A stretch of DNA of 37,500 nt from Persephonella sp. (GCA_030949555.1 JAUZSJ010000002.1:1-37500); one strand, 5' to 3'. Shown: positions 26,366 through 35,634, counted from the first letter of the stretch. Translations and numbers: made by a program. Notes: generated by a model not told the origin, from the sequence alone.

Positions 26366-26819
26366 TTCTTTTTGTCCTTTTCTTCAGGGAAAAATATTGT
26401 TCTTACCCTTTTGTTCTTTCCTACAACCTCAGCTTTTTCTGTATCCATATGATATATAATCTCATCCCCTCAATGATATTGTTATCCTGCTGGAGTTCTG
26501 CATTTCCTTTCAGAACTATAAGATTTTTATTTCTGTAGTACTCTGCCCTTTTACTTTTTCCTTTTCTGTTTCCTTTATAAAAGCGAACATTACCTACTGC
26601 TATAATCTTCTTTATATCTCCCCTTTCATCCAGAAAGATTTCTAATTTCTCAGAAAACAGTCTAAAATCATCGCTCTTTACTGTTACATTTCCTTCATAG
26701 ACAGCTGTCTGGGCTTTTTTATCGTATCTGAGTGCGTCAGCTTCTATAACTACAGGTTTTTTTGTCTGTGCATAACTAAAAAAAATAGAAACAAAAAGAA
26801 GAAGCAAAATTCTTACCAT
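26362..26819 (-). CDS. lptA: LptA/OstA-like LPS transport periplasmic protein
   Basis: Signal peptide (about residues 1-18, ending SYAQ) and an OstA-type beta-jellyroll pattern: PVVIEADALRYDKKAQTAVY, EGNVTVKSDDFRLFSEKLEI, KIIAVGNVRFYKG, KRAEYYRNKNLIVLKGNAEL. It forms the periplasmic bridge for lipopolysaccharide. A frameshift near 26470 breaks it; the corrected tail reads GDEIIYHMDTEKAEVVG and KRVRTIFFPEE to TGA 26362-26364. ATG 26819 sits in a TGATG overlap with lptC. Confidence 0.87.
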
Positions 26820-27331
26820 CAACCACCTCTGAACACAGTTCTCACATCCTCTAACTTTAACGTTTCCTTTTTAAGATTCATAAATATGTTTCTGCCTTCA
26901 GTAAACATCTCCTTTCCCGTAATTTCTACAGGACTACTGTTAAAAGCCCTTCTCTCATTTACAAGGATTGTGAGAAATTCTGTTTTAAGTTTCATATCTT
27001 TTGTAAATATTCTAACATTATGAATAAGGTCAAGTGTATCCCGTTTTTTATCATAAATTCCCCTGTCTGATTTTATATAAATGTCTTCTTCAGGAGTTTT
27101 ATAAATGAGGTCAAAACCATCTATGATAAATCCTGTTTTTTTCTCCACTATTTTTTTACCTTTCAGAATGTAACGGTCGCTGTTTACACCAATAAGTGTG
27201 AAGTCCTGTATCACTCCTGACTGATACCTCAGTTTTTTTAGTTTTTCCTTTTCAAACAGTTCTGTTATCTGGCTGAAAATAAGTGAAATTAGAAAGAACG
27301 CAAGAGTGTAAAAGAGTAATTTAGTTCTCAC
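26819..27331 (-). CDS. lptC: LptC-like LPS export protein
   Basis: N-terminal anchor ([18 protein letters not shown]) followed by a jellyroll domain ([59 protein letters not shown]). LptC docks LptA to the inner-membrane transporter. I take GTG 27331 as start: it overlaps the hemA end and gives V-R-T-K directly before the membrane span, whereas the open frame upstream to 27403 is out-of-frame hemA. The neighbouring lptA supports the assignment; sequence conservation of this family is weak. Confidence 0.82.
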   Translation of the reverse strand: MRTKLLFYTLAFFLISLIFSQITELFEKEKLKKLRYQSGVIQDFTLIGVNSDRYILKGKKIVEKKTGFIIDGFDLIYKTPEEDIYIKSDRGIYDKKRDTLDLIHNVRIFTKDMKLKTEFLTILVNERRAFNSSPVEITGKEMFTEGRNIFMNLKKETLKLEDVRTVFRGG

Positions 27332-28643
27332 TTTTTCTGCCTTTTTTAAGGGAGATATCCATCTTTTTCCTGAAATCCCATTTTGGACTGAACATCTCCT
27401 CAAATATCTCTACATAAAACTCGCTGTTTTCCTTTGTTGCTTTATCTTTCAAATACATTGTCGGTCTGTGAAGTATCTTGTTTATTATTGAGTTTACTGC
27501 AAGTTCAATATTTTCTCTCTCTTTTTCATTCAAGTAAGGCATCTGTTCAAACAGCCTTTTCAACTGATACTCCTTTTATTTCACTGGCAAAACTTCTGAC
27601 CTTAACTATAGCAGGACTGACCTGTAGCTGTTTCAACCATCTGTCAAACTTTGTAACTTCTTCGTCAATAAGAATTTTTGCTGATTCAGCAGCTATTTTC
27701 CTCTCTTCCAGATTCTTATCAACAACCATCTTGAGGTCATCTATGTTGTACAGATACACATTCTCAAGCTCGTTTACATCATCGGAAACATTCCTCGGAA
27801 CAGATATATCAATGATGAAAACAGGTTTTCCATGTCTTATTTTTTCTATTTCTTTAAAGTGTTCTTTTCTGAGTATAGGTTCCTTTGCTCCTGTTGAAAC
27901 TATGATAATGTCTGCTTCTGGCAGAAATTCAAACAGCTTATTAAATCTTATCGCAGAGCCTCCAAACTCGTCAGCAAGCTGGACAGCCTTCTCAAAGGTC
28001 CTGTTTGAGACAAAAATATGCCTCACACCTGCTGAAGCTAAATGCCTTGCTGCAAGCTCTGCCATCTCCCCTGCTCCCAAAAGGAGGACATTCTTGTCTG
28101 ATAAATCTCCAAAAATCTTTTTGGCAAGCTCAATGGCAGCATAACTGATGGAAACAGCTCTCCTGCTTATGCCTGTGGAGGTTCTTATCTTTTTAGAAAC
28201 ATTCATGGCTTTATCAAAAAGCCTTGTCATAACATGCTTTTACTGCTTTACTTTCCTTTGCTTTTGAAAAAGAGTCTTTAAACTGACATACAATCTGGGG
28301 CTCTCCTATTATCATTGAGTCTAAACTTGAGGAAACCCTAAATATATGAGATATAGCATCCCTGTCTGTATAAATGAACATATACTTTTTTAGCTCTTCC
28401 TACCTTCAGACCTGAATAAGAAGAAAGAATCCTCAATATTTCCTCAAAAGCCTCTTCAACACTGTCAGACAGTCCGTAAAGCTCAACCCTGTTGCATGTT
28501 GACAGTATAGAAACTTCATATATAGATGGGACAAGACTGATTTTTTCCAGTATCTCTGAGTATTTCTCCCTCTGGGATGGCAAGTTTCTCTCTATCTCTA
28601 CCGGAGCTGTTTTGTAGTTCAGTCCTGTTGCAAAAATTTCCAT
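27321..28643 (-). CDS. hemA: glutamyl-tRNA reductase
   Basis: First step of C5-pathway haem synthesis, making glutamate-1-semialdehyde from Glu-tRNA. Starts [19 protein letters not shown] at ATG 28643 behind AGAGGG; the catalytic Cys is in [56 protein letters not shown] and [15 protein letters not shown] follow. Frameshifts near 28385, 28235 and 27560 split it into four pieces; the last join reads [17 protein letters not shown]. The corrected length of about 440 residues is normal. Divergent from leuT across a 100-base AT-rich gap. Confidence 0.93.
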
Positions 28644-28743
28644 AAATCCCTCTATTTTCACAGATAATATTATTATAAACTTTTATAAAATATTATATAT
28701 AATATGAATCCATATCTACATCAGTCAATTGGAAGAAGAGAGC
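28644..28743. promoter_or_regulatory. divergent promoter region hemA / LeuT-type symporter
   Basis: About 100 bases, extremely AT-rich. A perfect TATAAT lies at 28698-28703 on the plus strand, about 40 bases before the symporter ATG, but no convincing -35 box is spaced correctly. The complementary strand also offers TATA-like boxes for hemA. Ribosome sites GGAAGAAGAG (plus) and AGAGGG (minus) border the gap. Confidence 0.4.
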
Positions 28744-30282
28744 ATGATGAAAAGAGAGCAGTGGGGAAGCAGGGTTGGACTTATTTTGGCCGTTGCAGGT
28801 AATGCTATAGGATTAGGTAATTTTCTGAGATTTCCAGTTCAGGCTGCTGACAACGGCGGTGGAGCATTTATGATTCCCTATATGATATCCCTTATTTTGC
28901 TTGGCATTCCATTGCTCTGGATTGAATGGGCATTGGGAAGATTCGGAAGTAAAAAGGGACATGGGACTGCCGTTGCAGTATTTGATTACCTGTGGAAAAA
29001 TCCAGTAGCAAAATATATTGGACTGCTCGGAGTATTAATACCTCTTACTGTAGTTGTTTACTACACATATATAGAGTCATGGACCCTGTTATACAGTTTT
29101 TTCAGTCTACTTGGGAAACTACCTTCAACACCTGTTACAGAAAATGTATCGGACTATCTGAAACCATTTTCCCAATTTCTGGTTGAAAAAACAGGTCAGG
29201 ATGCATCAGGTTTGTTTCTGACCCCTGCTTTAGAAACATACATATTCTTTGTTATAACACTTCTGATTAATCTGTACATTCTATACAGAGGAGTGAGTGC
29301 TGGTATAGAGAAGGTAGCAAAATATGTAATGCCACTGATTTTTATTATGGCTATAATCCTGATGATAAGGGTTTTTACCCTCAGTTCACCTGATGGAAGA
29401 AATTTCCTTGATGGACTTGGTTTCCTCTGGAATCCCGACTTTTCAGCCCTTACGGATCCTAAGGTCTGGCTTGCTGCAGCAGGTCAGGTTTTCTTTACAC
29501 TCAGTGTTGGATTTGGAGCCATACTTACATACGCGTCTTACATAAAACCAAAAGATGATATCGCTCTGAATGGCATTGCAGGTGCTTCTGTAAATGAATT
29601 TGCAGAGGTTATACTTGGAGGCTCTATAGCTATTGTTGCATCTGTTATTTTTTTCGGAATTCCTGCAACAGCCATGATAGCAAGTGATGGAGCTTTTAAC
29701 CTTGGATTTATGGCACTTCCTGCCATATTTGCAAACATTCCATATGGAGAATTCTTCAGCTTTTTGTGGTTTTTACTTCTTTTCTTTGCGGGGGTAACAT
29801 CATCTATAGCCCTCTGTCAGCCAGCAATAGCATTTTTAGAAGATGAGCTTGGATTTTCAAGACAAAAATCTGTCCTGGTACTGGGAATGTTCCTGTTTGT
29901 TGCAGCACATATTCCTATTTTTATAAAAGGTGCCCTTGATGAAATAGACTTCTGGGTTGGAACATTTGGACTTGTTGTTTTTGCTCTGTTTGAAGCAGTA
30001 ATATTTTTCTGGATATACAACTCAAAAGAAGCATGGAAAGAACTAACGAGAGATAATGATATAAAAATTCCAGACTTTTTCTACTACATCATGAAATATA
30101 TTGCTCCTGGATTGTTAATTATAATCCTTGTTTCATGGAGTATAGAGATGCTTCCTTCTCAGCTTACAAAAACAGACTATGGAGCATGGATAGGAAGAAT
30201 ATTTATTGTAATCCTGACAATAATAGGATTTCTGCTCATAAAAGCAGCATGGAGAAACAGAAATGGAAGGACATACACTTAA
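28744..30282 (+). CDS. LeuT-type sodium:amino-acid symporter (NSS family)
   Basis: Intact 12-span transporter very like Aquifex LeuT. LILAVAGNAIGLGNFLRFPV carries the unwound TM1 and its Na/substrate residues (the two Asn). Also present are VYYTYIESWTLLY with the gating Tyr, GQVFFTLSVGFGAILTYASY with the Phe-Thr-Leu-Ser of TM6, and GVTSSIALCQP with the paired Ser of TM8. SVNEFAEVILGG keeps the Glu that replaces chloride in LeuT, so transport should be Cl-independent. Small hydrophobic amino acids are the probable substrate (inference). I chose ATG 28744 behind GGAAGAAGAG; an upstream in-frame TTG at 28729 is less likely. Its end overlaps a tiny membrane-protein gene. Confidence 0.95.
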   Translation: MMKREQWGSRVGLILAVAGNAIGLGNFLRFPVQAADNGGGAFMIPYMISLILLGIPLLWIEWALGRFGSKKGHGTAVAVFDYLWKNPVAKYIGLLGVLIPLTVVVYYTYIESWTLLYSFFSLLGKLPSTPVTENVSDYLKPFSQFLVEKTGQDASGLFLTPALETYIFFVITLLINLYILYRGVSAGIEKVAKYVMPLIFIMAIILMIRVFTLSSPDGRNFLDGLGFLWNPDFSALTDPKVWLAAAGQVFFTLSVGFGAILTYASYIKPKDDIALNGIAGASVNEFAEVILGGSIAIVASVIFFGIPATAMIASDGAFNLGFMALPAIFANIPYGEFFSFLWFLLLFFAGVTSSIALCQPAIAFLEDELGFSRQKSVLVLGMFLFVAAHIPIFIKGALDEIDFWVGTFGLVVFALFEAVIFFWIYNSKEAWKELTRDNDIKIPDFFYYIMKYIAPGLLIIILVSWSIEMLPSQLTKTDYGAWIGRIFIVILTIIGFLLIKAAWRNRNGRTYT

Positions 30283-30391
30283 CATATTTGGAATAATTTT
30301 TATGACTTTTTCCTGGGGAATTGTTATCGGCCTTAATATATATTCCTTCTACAGGATACTGTATAATAATAAGAAAAAACAGGAGGAATAA
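30263..30391 (+). CDS. 42-residue single-span membrane protein, MetS-like
   Basis: MEGHTLNIFGIIFMTFSWGI and GLNIYSFYRILYNNKKKQEE: one hydrophobic helix, then a basic tail, so the C-terminus should be cytosolic. ATG 30263 follows GGAGAAACAG at a good distance. The ORF overlaps the symporter 3' end by 20 bases, and its TAA touches the ndk ATG. Size, topology and place match the small subunits (MetS type) encoded behind some NSS transporters, where the pair is needed for transport. The similarity is of architecture, not proven sequence homology. Confidence 0.7.
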   Translation: MEGHTLNIFGIIFMTFSWGIVIGLNIYSFYRILYNNKKKQEE

Positions 30392-30814
30392 ATGGCAGTA
30401 GAGAGAACATTGATGTTGATTAAACCTGATGCGGTAAAAAAAGGTGTCGAGGGCAAGATAATAGCCCACGTTCAGGAAAAGGGATTTAAACTTGTTGCTC
30501 TGAAAAAACTAAAACTGACTAAGGAACAGGCTGAGCAGTTTTATTACGTTCATAAAGAAAGACCTTTCTTTGGAGAGCTTTGTGAGTTCATGTCTTCAGG
30601 TCCAATAGTTGCAATGGTATGGGAAGGGGAAAACGCTATAGAAGAGATAAGAAAGATTATGGGAGCAACAAATCCTGAAGAGGCAGAAGAAGGGACACTG
30701 AGAAAATTATATGGCTCAAACATAGGGGAAAATGCTGTTCACGGCTCCGACTCAAAAAAGTCTGCACAGTTTGAGATACCATTCTTCTTCAGCAGGTTAG
30801 AGATAGTTGAATAA
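30392..30814 (+). CDS. ndk: nucleoside diphosphate kinase
   Basis: Balances NTP pools by phosphate transfer through an active-site His, here in GENAVHGSDSKKSA. ERTLMLIKPDAVKKGV opens the protein, HKERPFFGELCEFMSSGP and RKIMGATNPEEAEEGTLRKL are the other conserved blocks. 140 residues, complete. AGGAGG immediately before the ATG lies within the small membrane-protein gene, so the two are coupled. Confidence 0.97.
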   Translation: MAVERTLMLIKPDAVKKGVEGKIIAHVQEKGFKLVALKKLKLTKEQAEQFYYVHKERPFFGELCEFMSSGPIVAMVWEGENAIEEIRKIMGATNPEEAEEGTLRKLYGSNIGENAVHGSDSKKSAQFEIPFFFSRLEIVE

Positions 30815-30828
30815 ACTGTTAGACCTTT

Positions 30829-31305
30829 TTGTACTTTTTACTTTTGGGAGCACTTATTGGTTTTAATGTATCTTTCTCCTTCGTAATAGCTCCATTGCTC
30901 TTTTCTAATCTTGACCATAAAGTTGCAGGAGAAATTACAAACCTTATTTTCCCTTACTACTTTGCATCTGGATGGATAGGTGGAATAATCATATATACAT
31001 TGATTGGAATAAAATCCATAAAAGACAAAAAGATAATAAGAAGATACAGAGGATTTATCATAGGCCTTCTTCTGCTTGTTATATCCCATATGGCTCTTCA
31101 TAAAAGTGTTCTTCCTGTTGCAAGGAGCATAAACTATCAGTACTACGTAGCATTAGAAAATAGAGAAGAAGAAAAAGCTGAGGAACTTAAATCAAAATTT
31201 AAAAAAGTACATACATTTTCCAGTTCACTTAATCTGTTAAACCTTGCAATAGAGATATATCTGTTCCAATATTATTTTTTAAGGAGAAGGGATTTAAAGA
31301 AATAG
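30829..31305 (+). CDS. DUF4149 / TMEM205-like membrane protein
   Basis: Four predicted spans: LLLGALIGFNVSFSFVIAPLLF, LIFPYYFASGWIGGIIIYTLIGI, GFIIGLLLLVISHMALH and a last one near LNLLNLAIEIYLF. The P-L-L-F and F-P-x-Y-F motifs are those of DUF4149. The start is uncertain. TTG 30829 opens the frame, but a TTG at 30807, overlapping the ndk stop, would add L-N-K-L-L-D-L-F-V-L if one T of the following run is wrong. Function unknown. Confidence 0.65.
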   Translation: MYFLLLGALIGFNVSFSFVIAPLLFSNLDHKVAGEITNLIFPYYFASGWIGGIIIYTLIGIKSIKDKKIIRRYRGFIIGLLLLVISHMALHKSVLPVARSINYQYYVALENREEEKAEELKSKFKKVHTFSSSLNLLNLAIEIYLFQYYFLRRRDLKK

Positions 31306-31348
31306 CAGAATTTACCGAACATGTTTATAAGACTGGAGGCAGGTGTTA

Positions 31349-31734
31349 ATGAATAAAAAATCTGTGCTTTCATTTATATCATGGACGGTTCTTGCCGGGT
31401 CTGTTATTGGTTCCCTTTTTGTTGGCATTCTTGTTTATTTTTTACTTAACTCTTCAGGTGTTGAAGGAGCTTTAGGTAAAGCAATTTTTCAACATTTATA
31501 ATACAGATTGCATTCCTTCTCCCAGTATTTCTCATCAGGTATATGATACAGAAATATATAGTGGAAAAAATAAACAGAGTATCCGAGGCTCTAAAAGAAG
31601 TAAGTACAGGAAATCTGGACTATGAAGTAAAAATAGAAGGAAATGACGAACTTGCAGAGCTTGCAGAATCTTTTGAAAGAATGAGAATAAGCATGAAAAC
31701 CATTATGGAAAAGTTAGAAGAGGGAGAATTATAG
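31349..31734 (+). CDS. two-span HAMP-domain protein without output domain
   Basis: ATG 31349 follows GGAGGCAGGTG. TM1 is SWTVLAGSVIGSLFVGILVYFLL. After a frameshift near 31490, TM2 reads FIIQIAFLLPVFLIRYMI and runs straight into a HAMP domain (VEKINRVSEALKEVSTGNLD and EGNDELAELAESFERM). It ends 20 residues later, at L-E-E-G-E-L, with no kinase, cyclase or methyl-accepting domain. About 128 residues. It starts the Roadblock/GTPase cluster, in the position that a membrane sensor kinase occupies in conservons, so it could be the membrane signal input (inference). Confidence 0.7.
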
Positions 31735-31747
31735 TGGGGAGTTTACA

Positions 31748-32680
31748 ATGGATACAGAAAAAAAGCTGAAGGAGCTTTTAGACAGACTGTTTATAAACAC
31801 AGGAGCAACATTCTCGGGAATATTTATAGATGGAAAACCCACCATATCAAAAACTATTTATACTGACAGAAAAGAAAAATTAGAGGAAATCCTCAAGCTG
31901 ATTATATATAAAGCTCATCAGATTAACGAATTTATCAAAGATTTTGAGGAAGAGTATGTATATGCGGAGGGAAATGAGGTATCAATTTTTATATATTTTG
32001 TAAGACCAGACATTGCTGTTGCATCTGTAATTGAAGAAAAACCAAAATTTGCCCTTTTAAAATTAGAGCATACAACCATAGCAAAGAAAATAAAGAATAT
32101 GGAAGAAGGGATTGACCGGTTTATAAAAAGCGAAACATCTGCATCAGATGTAGAAGAGGATTTTGAAGAGATAGAGCTTGAGAGTCTGGAAAAGACAGTA
32201 CCAGAGCTGAGAGAAGAAGAATCACTTCCTGAATCTGAAGAGGAAAAGACAGAGATAACAGTAGAGGATATAAAGGACAGATATGCAGAAGAAGTTCAGG
32301 AAATTGAAAAAAACAAAGATATAAATGAGCTTGAAAAGGTTTTATCAGAAAGTGAAGAACCATCTCTTGAAGAGATATTAAAATCTCCTGAAGAGATAGA
32401 GGAGAAACCTGAAAAAAAAGAAGAAGTACAGTCCATAGAAGAGATAAAGGAAGAAGAGTTATACCAGCCAGAGGTACTCGAACAGATTCAGAAAGAACTA
32501 CTCAAAGAGATTGGACCTGTAGGAAAATTCCTCTTTAAAAAGAGAAAAAAGGAGATTGGCATTCAGGAAGACAGGCTGACAAGGTCTGACATTGTCAAAC
32601 TGATAGAAAAGTTATCAGATGATATAATTGATGAAAAGAGAAAAAAGAGATTTTTAGAAAAAGTGTCGGCCTTTATATAA
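31748..32680 (+). CDS. Roadblock-like protein with long acidic linker
   Basis: 310 residues in three parts. Residues 1-115 have a Roadblock/longin-like strand-helix pattern (TGATFSGIFIDGKPTISKTI, EVSIFIYFVRPDIAVASVI, FALLKLEHTTIAKKI). Residues 120-245 are a Glu/Ser/Pro-rich, probably disordered linker. The last 65 residues form a helical domain with a basic patch (IGPVGKFLFKKRKKEIG, then TRSDIVKLIEKLSDDIIDEKRK). Preceded by GGGGAG. It is followed by a classic Roadblock protein, so the two may interact. The linker and C-terminal domain are not recognised. Confidence 0.6.
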   Translation: MDTEKKLKELLDRLFINTGATFSGIFIDGKPTISKTIYTDRKEKLEEILKLIIYKAHQINEFIKDFEEEYVYAEGNEVSIFIYFVRPDIAVASVIEEKPKFALLKLEHTTIAKKIKNMEEGIDRFIKSETSASDVEEDFEEIELESLEKTVPELREEESLPESEEEKTEITVEDIKDRYAEEVQEIEKNKDINELEKVLSESEEPSLEEILKSPEEIEEKPEKKEEVQSIEEIKEEELYQPEVLEQIQKELLKEIGPVGKFLFKKRKKEIGIQEDRLTRSDIVKLIEKLSDDIIDEKRKKRFLEKVSAFI

Positions 32681-32702
32681 CTCTATAATAAGGGAGGGAA
32701 TT

Positions 32703-33062
32703 ATGGCAGGTAGATTTGATGAGATACTTCAGGCCGTTGTTAGAGATGCTGGCGCAGAGGGAGCAGTCCTTGTAAGTCCTGACGGTTTAGCAATAGCTTC
32801 AGTATTACCTGAAGGAATAGATGAAGACAGAGTTGCTGCCATGGGTGCAGCAATACTTTCACTTGGTGAAAGAGTAACAACAGAGTTAAGCAAAGGAACA
32901 TTAGAACAGCTTTATGTAAAAGGTTCAAAAGGTTATATGATATTTACAGGAATTGGGGACCTTGCAGTCTTAGGGATACTTGCACCATCCAATGCAAAGT
33001 TAGGACTTCTCCTTATGGAGATAAAAAGAGCAGCAAAACAGATAGAGGAAAGCTTAAGCTAA
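32703..33062 (+). CDS. Roadblock/LC7 domain protein (MglB/CvnB-like)
   Basis: A single 119-residue Roadblock domain: FDEILQAVVRDAGAEGAVLV, DGLAIASVLPEGIDEDRVAA, MGAAILSLGERVTTELSKG, LEQLYVKGSKGYMIFTGIGD. Such proteins dimerise and act as activating or scaffold partners of Ras-like GTPases (MglB on MglA). The GTPase is three genes on in the same unit. AGGGAGGG ribosome site; the next gene starts one base after its stop. Confidence 0.9.
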   Translation: MAGRFDEILQAVVRDAGAEGAVLVSPDGLAIASVLPEGIDEDRVAAMGAAILSLGERVTTELSKGTLEQLYVKGSKGYMIFTGIGDLAVLGILAPSNAKLGLLLMEIKRAAKQIEESLS

Positions 33063-33063
33063 A

Positions 33064-33759
33064 ATGGCTATCACAGGAAGTTTAGAAACATTTAACTTCA
33101 TAGATATATTTCAGATTCTGAAAAAGGATAGGAAAGATGGTATCCTTGTTGTTGAAGCCCCTTCAAAAAAGTTGGCAGTTTATTTCAAAGAAGGGGATAT
33201 CATATACATAAGAGATGTGGTAAAGGTTTTTTACATATACTTGGATTTAGACTTCAATCAGGTGTTAAAAAAAGAAAATGTAAAGAAAGAAGACCTTTAC
33301 CAGTATCTTGTTTCACGACTTCCTATACTCCTTGCCCTAAAAAAGGGTAAATTTTCCTTTACTCCTGGATTTATCAAGTATCCTCCAGATATAGATCCAC
33401 TGATACCTTTAGAGAAAATTATGATGTACCTGAGCAGACAGTTATCACAGGAAGAGGTTGACAGAAAAATATCTGACATGAGACTGATTTTTGAAAAATC
33501 TGATAACTGGACTGAGATTGCTAAAAAAGCACATCTGACCAATGTGGAGAAAAAAATACTCGCACTTATTGATGGAACAAGAACTGTAGAAGATATACTG
33601 AATGAAACAAAAATAAACAAACTTACCCTTCAGAGAATACTTTACGGATTCCTTGCAACTGGAATAATACAGAGAAAAAGACCAAAGAAAAGAAAGATAG
33701 GATTTGATTTGACAAAAGCACTCCTACAAAAAATAATCGCAAAAATAAAAGGACTGTAA
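33064..33759 (+). CDS. DUF4388 (PATAN-type) domain protein
   Basis: The N-terminal 120 residues start AITGSLETFNFIDIFQILKK and GILVVEAPSKKLAVYFKEGD, the DUF4388 pattern seen in two-component and GTPase-linked regulators. The C-terminal part (EKKILALIDGTRTVEDILNE, TKINKLTLQRILYGFLATGI) looks like a winged helix, and a basic tail follows. In conservons the corresponding gene is CvnC, also a small wHTH-like protein. No catalytic residues are visible, so an adaptor role is likely (inference). Confidence 0.8.
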   Translation: MAITGSLETFNFIDIFQILKKDRKDGILVVEAPSKKLAVYFKEGDIIYIRDVVKVFYIYLDLDFNQVLKKENVKKEDLYQYLVSRLPILLALKKGKFSFTPGFIKYPPDIDPLIPLEKIMMYLSRQLSQEEVDRKISDMRLIFEKSDNWTEIAKKAHLTNVEKKILALIDGTRTVEDILNETKINKLTLQRILYGFLATGIIQRKRPKKRKIGFDLTKALLQKIIAKIKGL

Positions 33760-33768
33760 GGAAGAGCC

Positions 33769-34310
33769 ATGTCAGGAAAGAAACAAAAACAGATAAAAAT
33801 AGTGATAGCCGGCCCCTATGCAGCAGGAAAAACACAGTTTATAAACACAATCAGTGAAATAGAGACAGTTCAGACAGAGGCAAAAACAACAAGAAAAGGG
33901 GAAAAAGAGGTAAAAAATCACACAACTGTTGCAATGGATTTTGGAAGGATAACGATTGATGAAGAACATGTGTTATATCTGTTTGGAACTCAGGACAGGA
34001 AAGATTTGAGTTTATGTGGGATATTTTAGGAAAAGGTATGGTAGGAATGGTAGTTCTTGTTGATTCAACAGACCCGTCGACATTTCATGAAGCCAGAAAG
34101 ATAATAAACTACTTTGAGTCCCGTTATCCTGCTCCTTTCGTCGTTGGATGTAATAAACAGGATTTAAAAGGAGCCTGGGACCCAAAAGATATAAGAACAG
34201 CCCTCGACCTTGATGAAGAAATAAAAGTCTTACCACTTATAGCCCTGGACAAAGAGAGTGTAAAAAATGTACTCCTCGTTCTGTTGGAGGAGATTGCCAG
34301 ATATCTGTAA
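33769..34310 (+). CDS. small Ras-like GTPase (CvnD/MglA-like)
   Basis: G1 is VIAGPYAAGKTQF. The switch-I region with the conserved Thr is HTTVAMDFGRITID. G3 is restored as GTPGQERF by adding one C near 33985. G4 is GCNKQDLKG. FMWDILGKGMVGMVVLVDST follows G3. The run T-T-V-A-M-D-F-G-R-I-T-x-D and L-Y-L-F-G-T-P-G-Q is the hallmark of the CvnD/COG2229 GTPase group. Frameshifted once; about 180 residues. Final gene of the cluster; its stop abuts the convergent deaminase stop. Confidence 0.9.
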
Positions 34311-35634
34311 TCATTTTTTTATCTCTTTTATCTTCTCCTCCCATATCTTTGCCTTTTCCAGTATTTCATCTTTATCTATCACTAACATCTCCTTATTTAA
34401 CATCTTTATATCTCCACCAACAATAACAGTATCTACATCACATCCTTTAGAGGAGTAAACAATCTGAGTATAAGGGTCATAAACAGGATTTAGATGGGGC
34501 TGTGAAAAATCTATAAGGACAATATCTGCATACTTCCCTGCCTCCAGTGAACCTATCCTGTCTGACATCCTTACTGCTTCAGCTGCCCATCTTGTAGCCA
34601 TAAGAAGAGCTTCTTTAGCATTTACCACTGTTGGGTCTTTTTTTACTCCTTTGTGAAGTTTTGCAGCTGTTGATATTTCTCCAATAATGTCAAGATCGTC
34701 ATTGGAAGCTGTTCCGTCTGTTCCCACTGAAACTGTTACCCCTGCCTTTATCATTTCCGGGACTGGTGCCACGCCAGAGGCAAGTTTCAGATTGCTTTCT
34801 GGACAGTGAGAAACCTTGACACTTTTCTTTGCAAGTATTTCTATCTCCTCCGCAGTAGGATAGACCATATGAGCAGCAAGTGTTCTCTCTGAGAGAACCC
34901 CAACAGCATCAAGATGTTTAACGGGAGTTTTACCATATCTCTCAACAGTAGTTTTCAGTTCAAACTCTGTTTCAGCAACATGGATGTGAAACAGAACATC
35001 ATACTTTTCAGACACATCAAAAGCTTTCTTTAGCGTATCGGGAGAGCATGTATAAGGAGCATGGGGTCCAATAGCAGGAATAACATATGGATGGTTTTGA
35101 TATTCTTCTATAAACTCAACAGTTTTTTTAATCCCTTCGTCTGGCGTTTTTGCTCCCGGTGTTGGGAAGTCAAGTATACCTGTTGATAAAATCCCTCTGA
35201 TTCCTATCTTCTTTATAACATCTGCAACAGCATTCTCATAAAAATACATATCAACAAAGGTTGTTGTTCCTGCCCTGAGCATCTCATAAGCAGCTATCTG
35301 TGTCCCATCATAAACAAACTCATAACTGACGAATTTTCCCTCAGCTGGCCATATGTACTCTTCAAGCCATACTTTAAGGGGATTGTCACTTCCATAACCC
35401 CTCAGAAGAGTCATGGCAGCATGGGTGTGTGTATTTATAAAGCCTGGCAGCGCCACTTTTCCTCTACAAACAACAGTTTTTCCAAAATACTCTGATTTTT
35501 TATCTTTACCTATGTCTAATATTTTCCCATCCTTTATAACAATATCTGCACTTTCATGAAGGGTAAGAGTTTTCATCCATTGTCAGAACATACTCTAAAT
35601 CTGTCAGTATAAGATCAGCAGGTTTTAAAGCCAT
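34311..35634 (-). CDS. mtaD: amidohydrolase, MTA/SAH deaminase type
   Basis: Metal-dependent deaminase of the TRZ/ATZ group: GFINTHTHAAMTLLRG with the metal HxH, PAIGPHAPYTCS, FHIHVAETEFE, SHCPESNLKLASG and VSVGTDGTASNDD with the final Asp. Likely deaminates methylthioadenosine or S-adenosylhomocysteine, but chlorohydrolase relatives have the same motifs. ATG 35634 follows GGGAGGTAA and gives MALKPADLILTDLEYVLTMD. A frameshift near 35560 joins it to the main frame, whose own first ATG (35576) lacks a ribosome site. About 440 residues. Confidence 0.85.
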
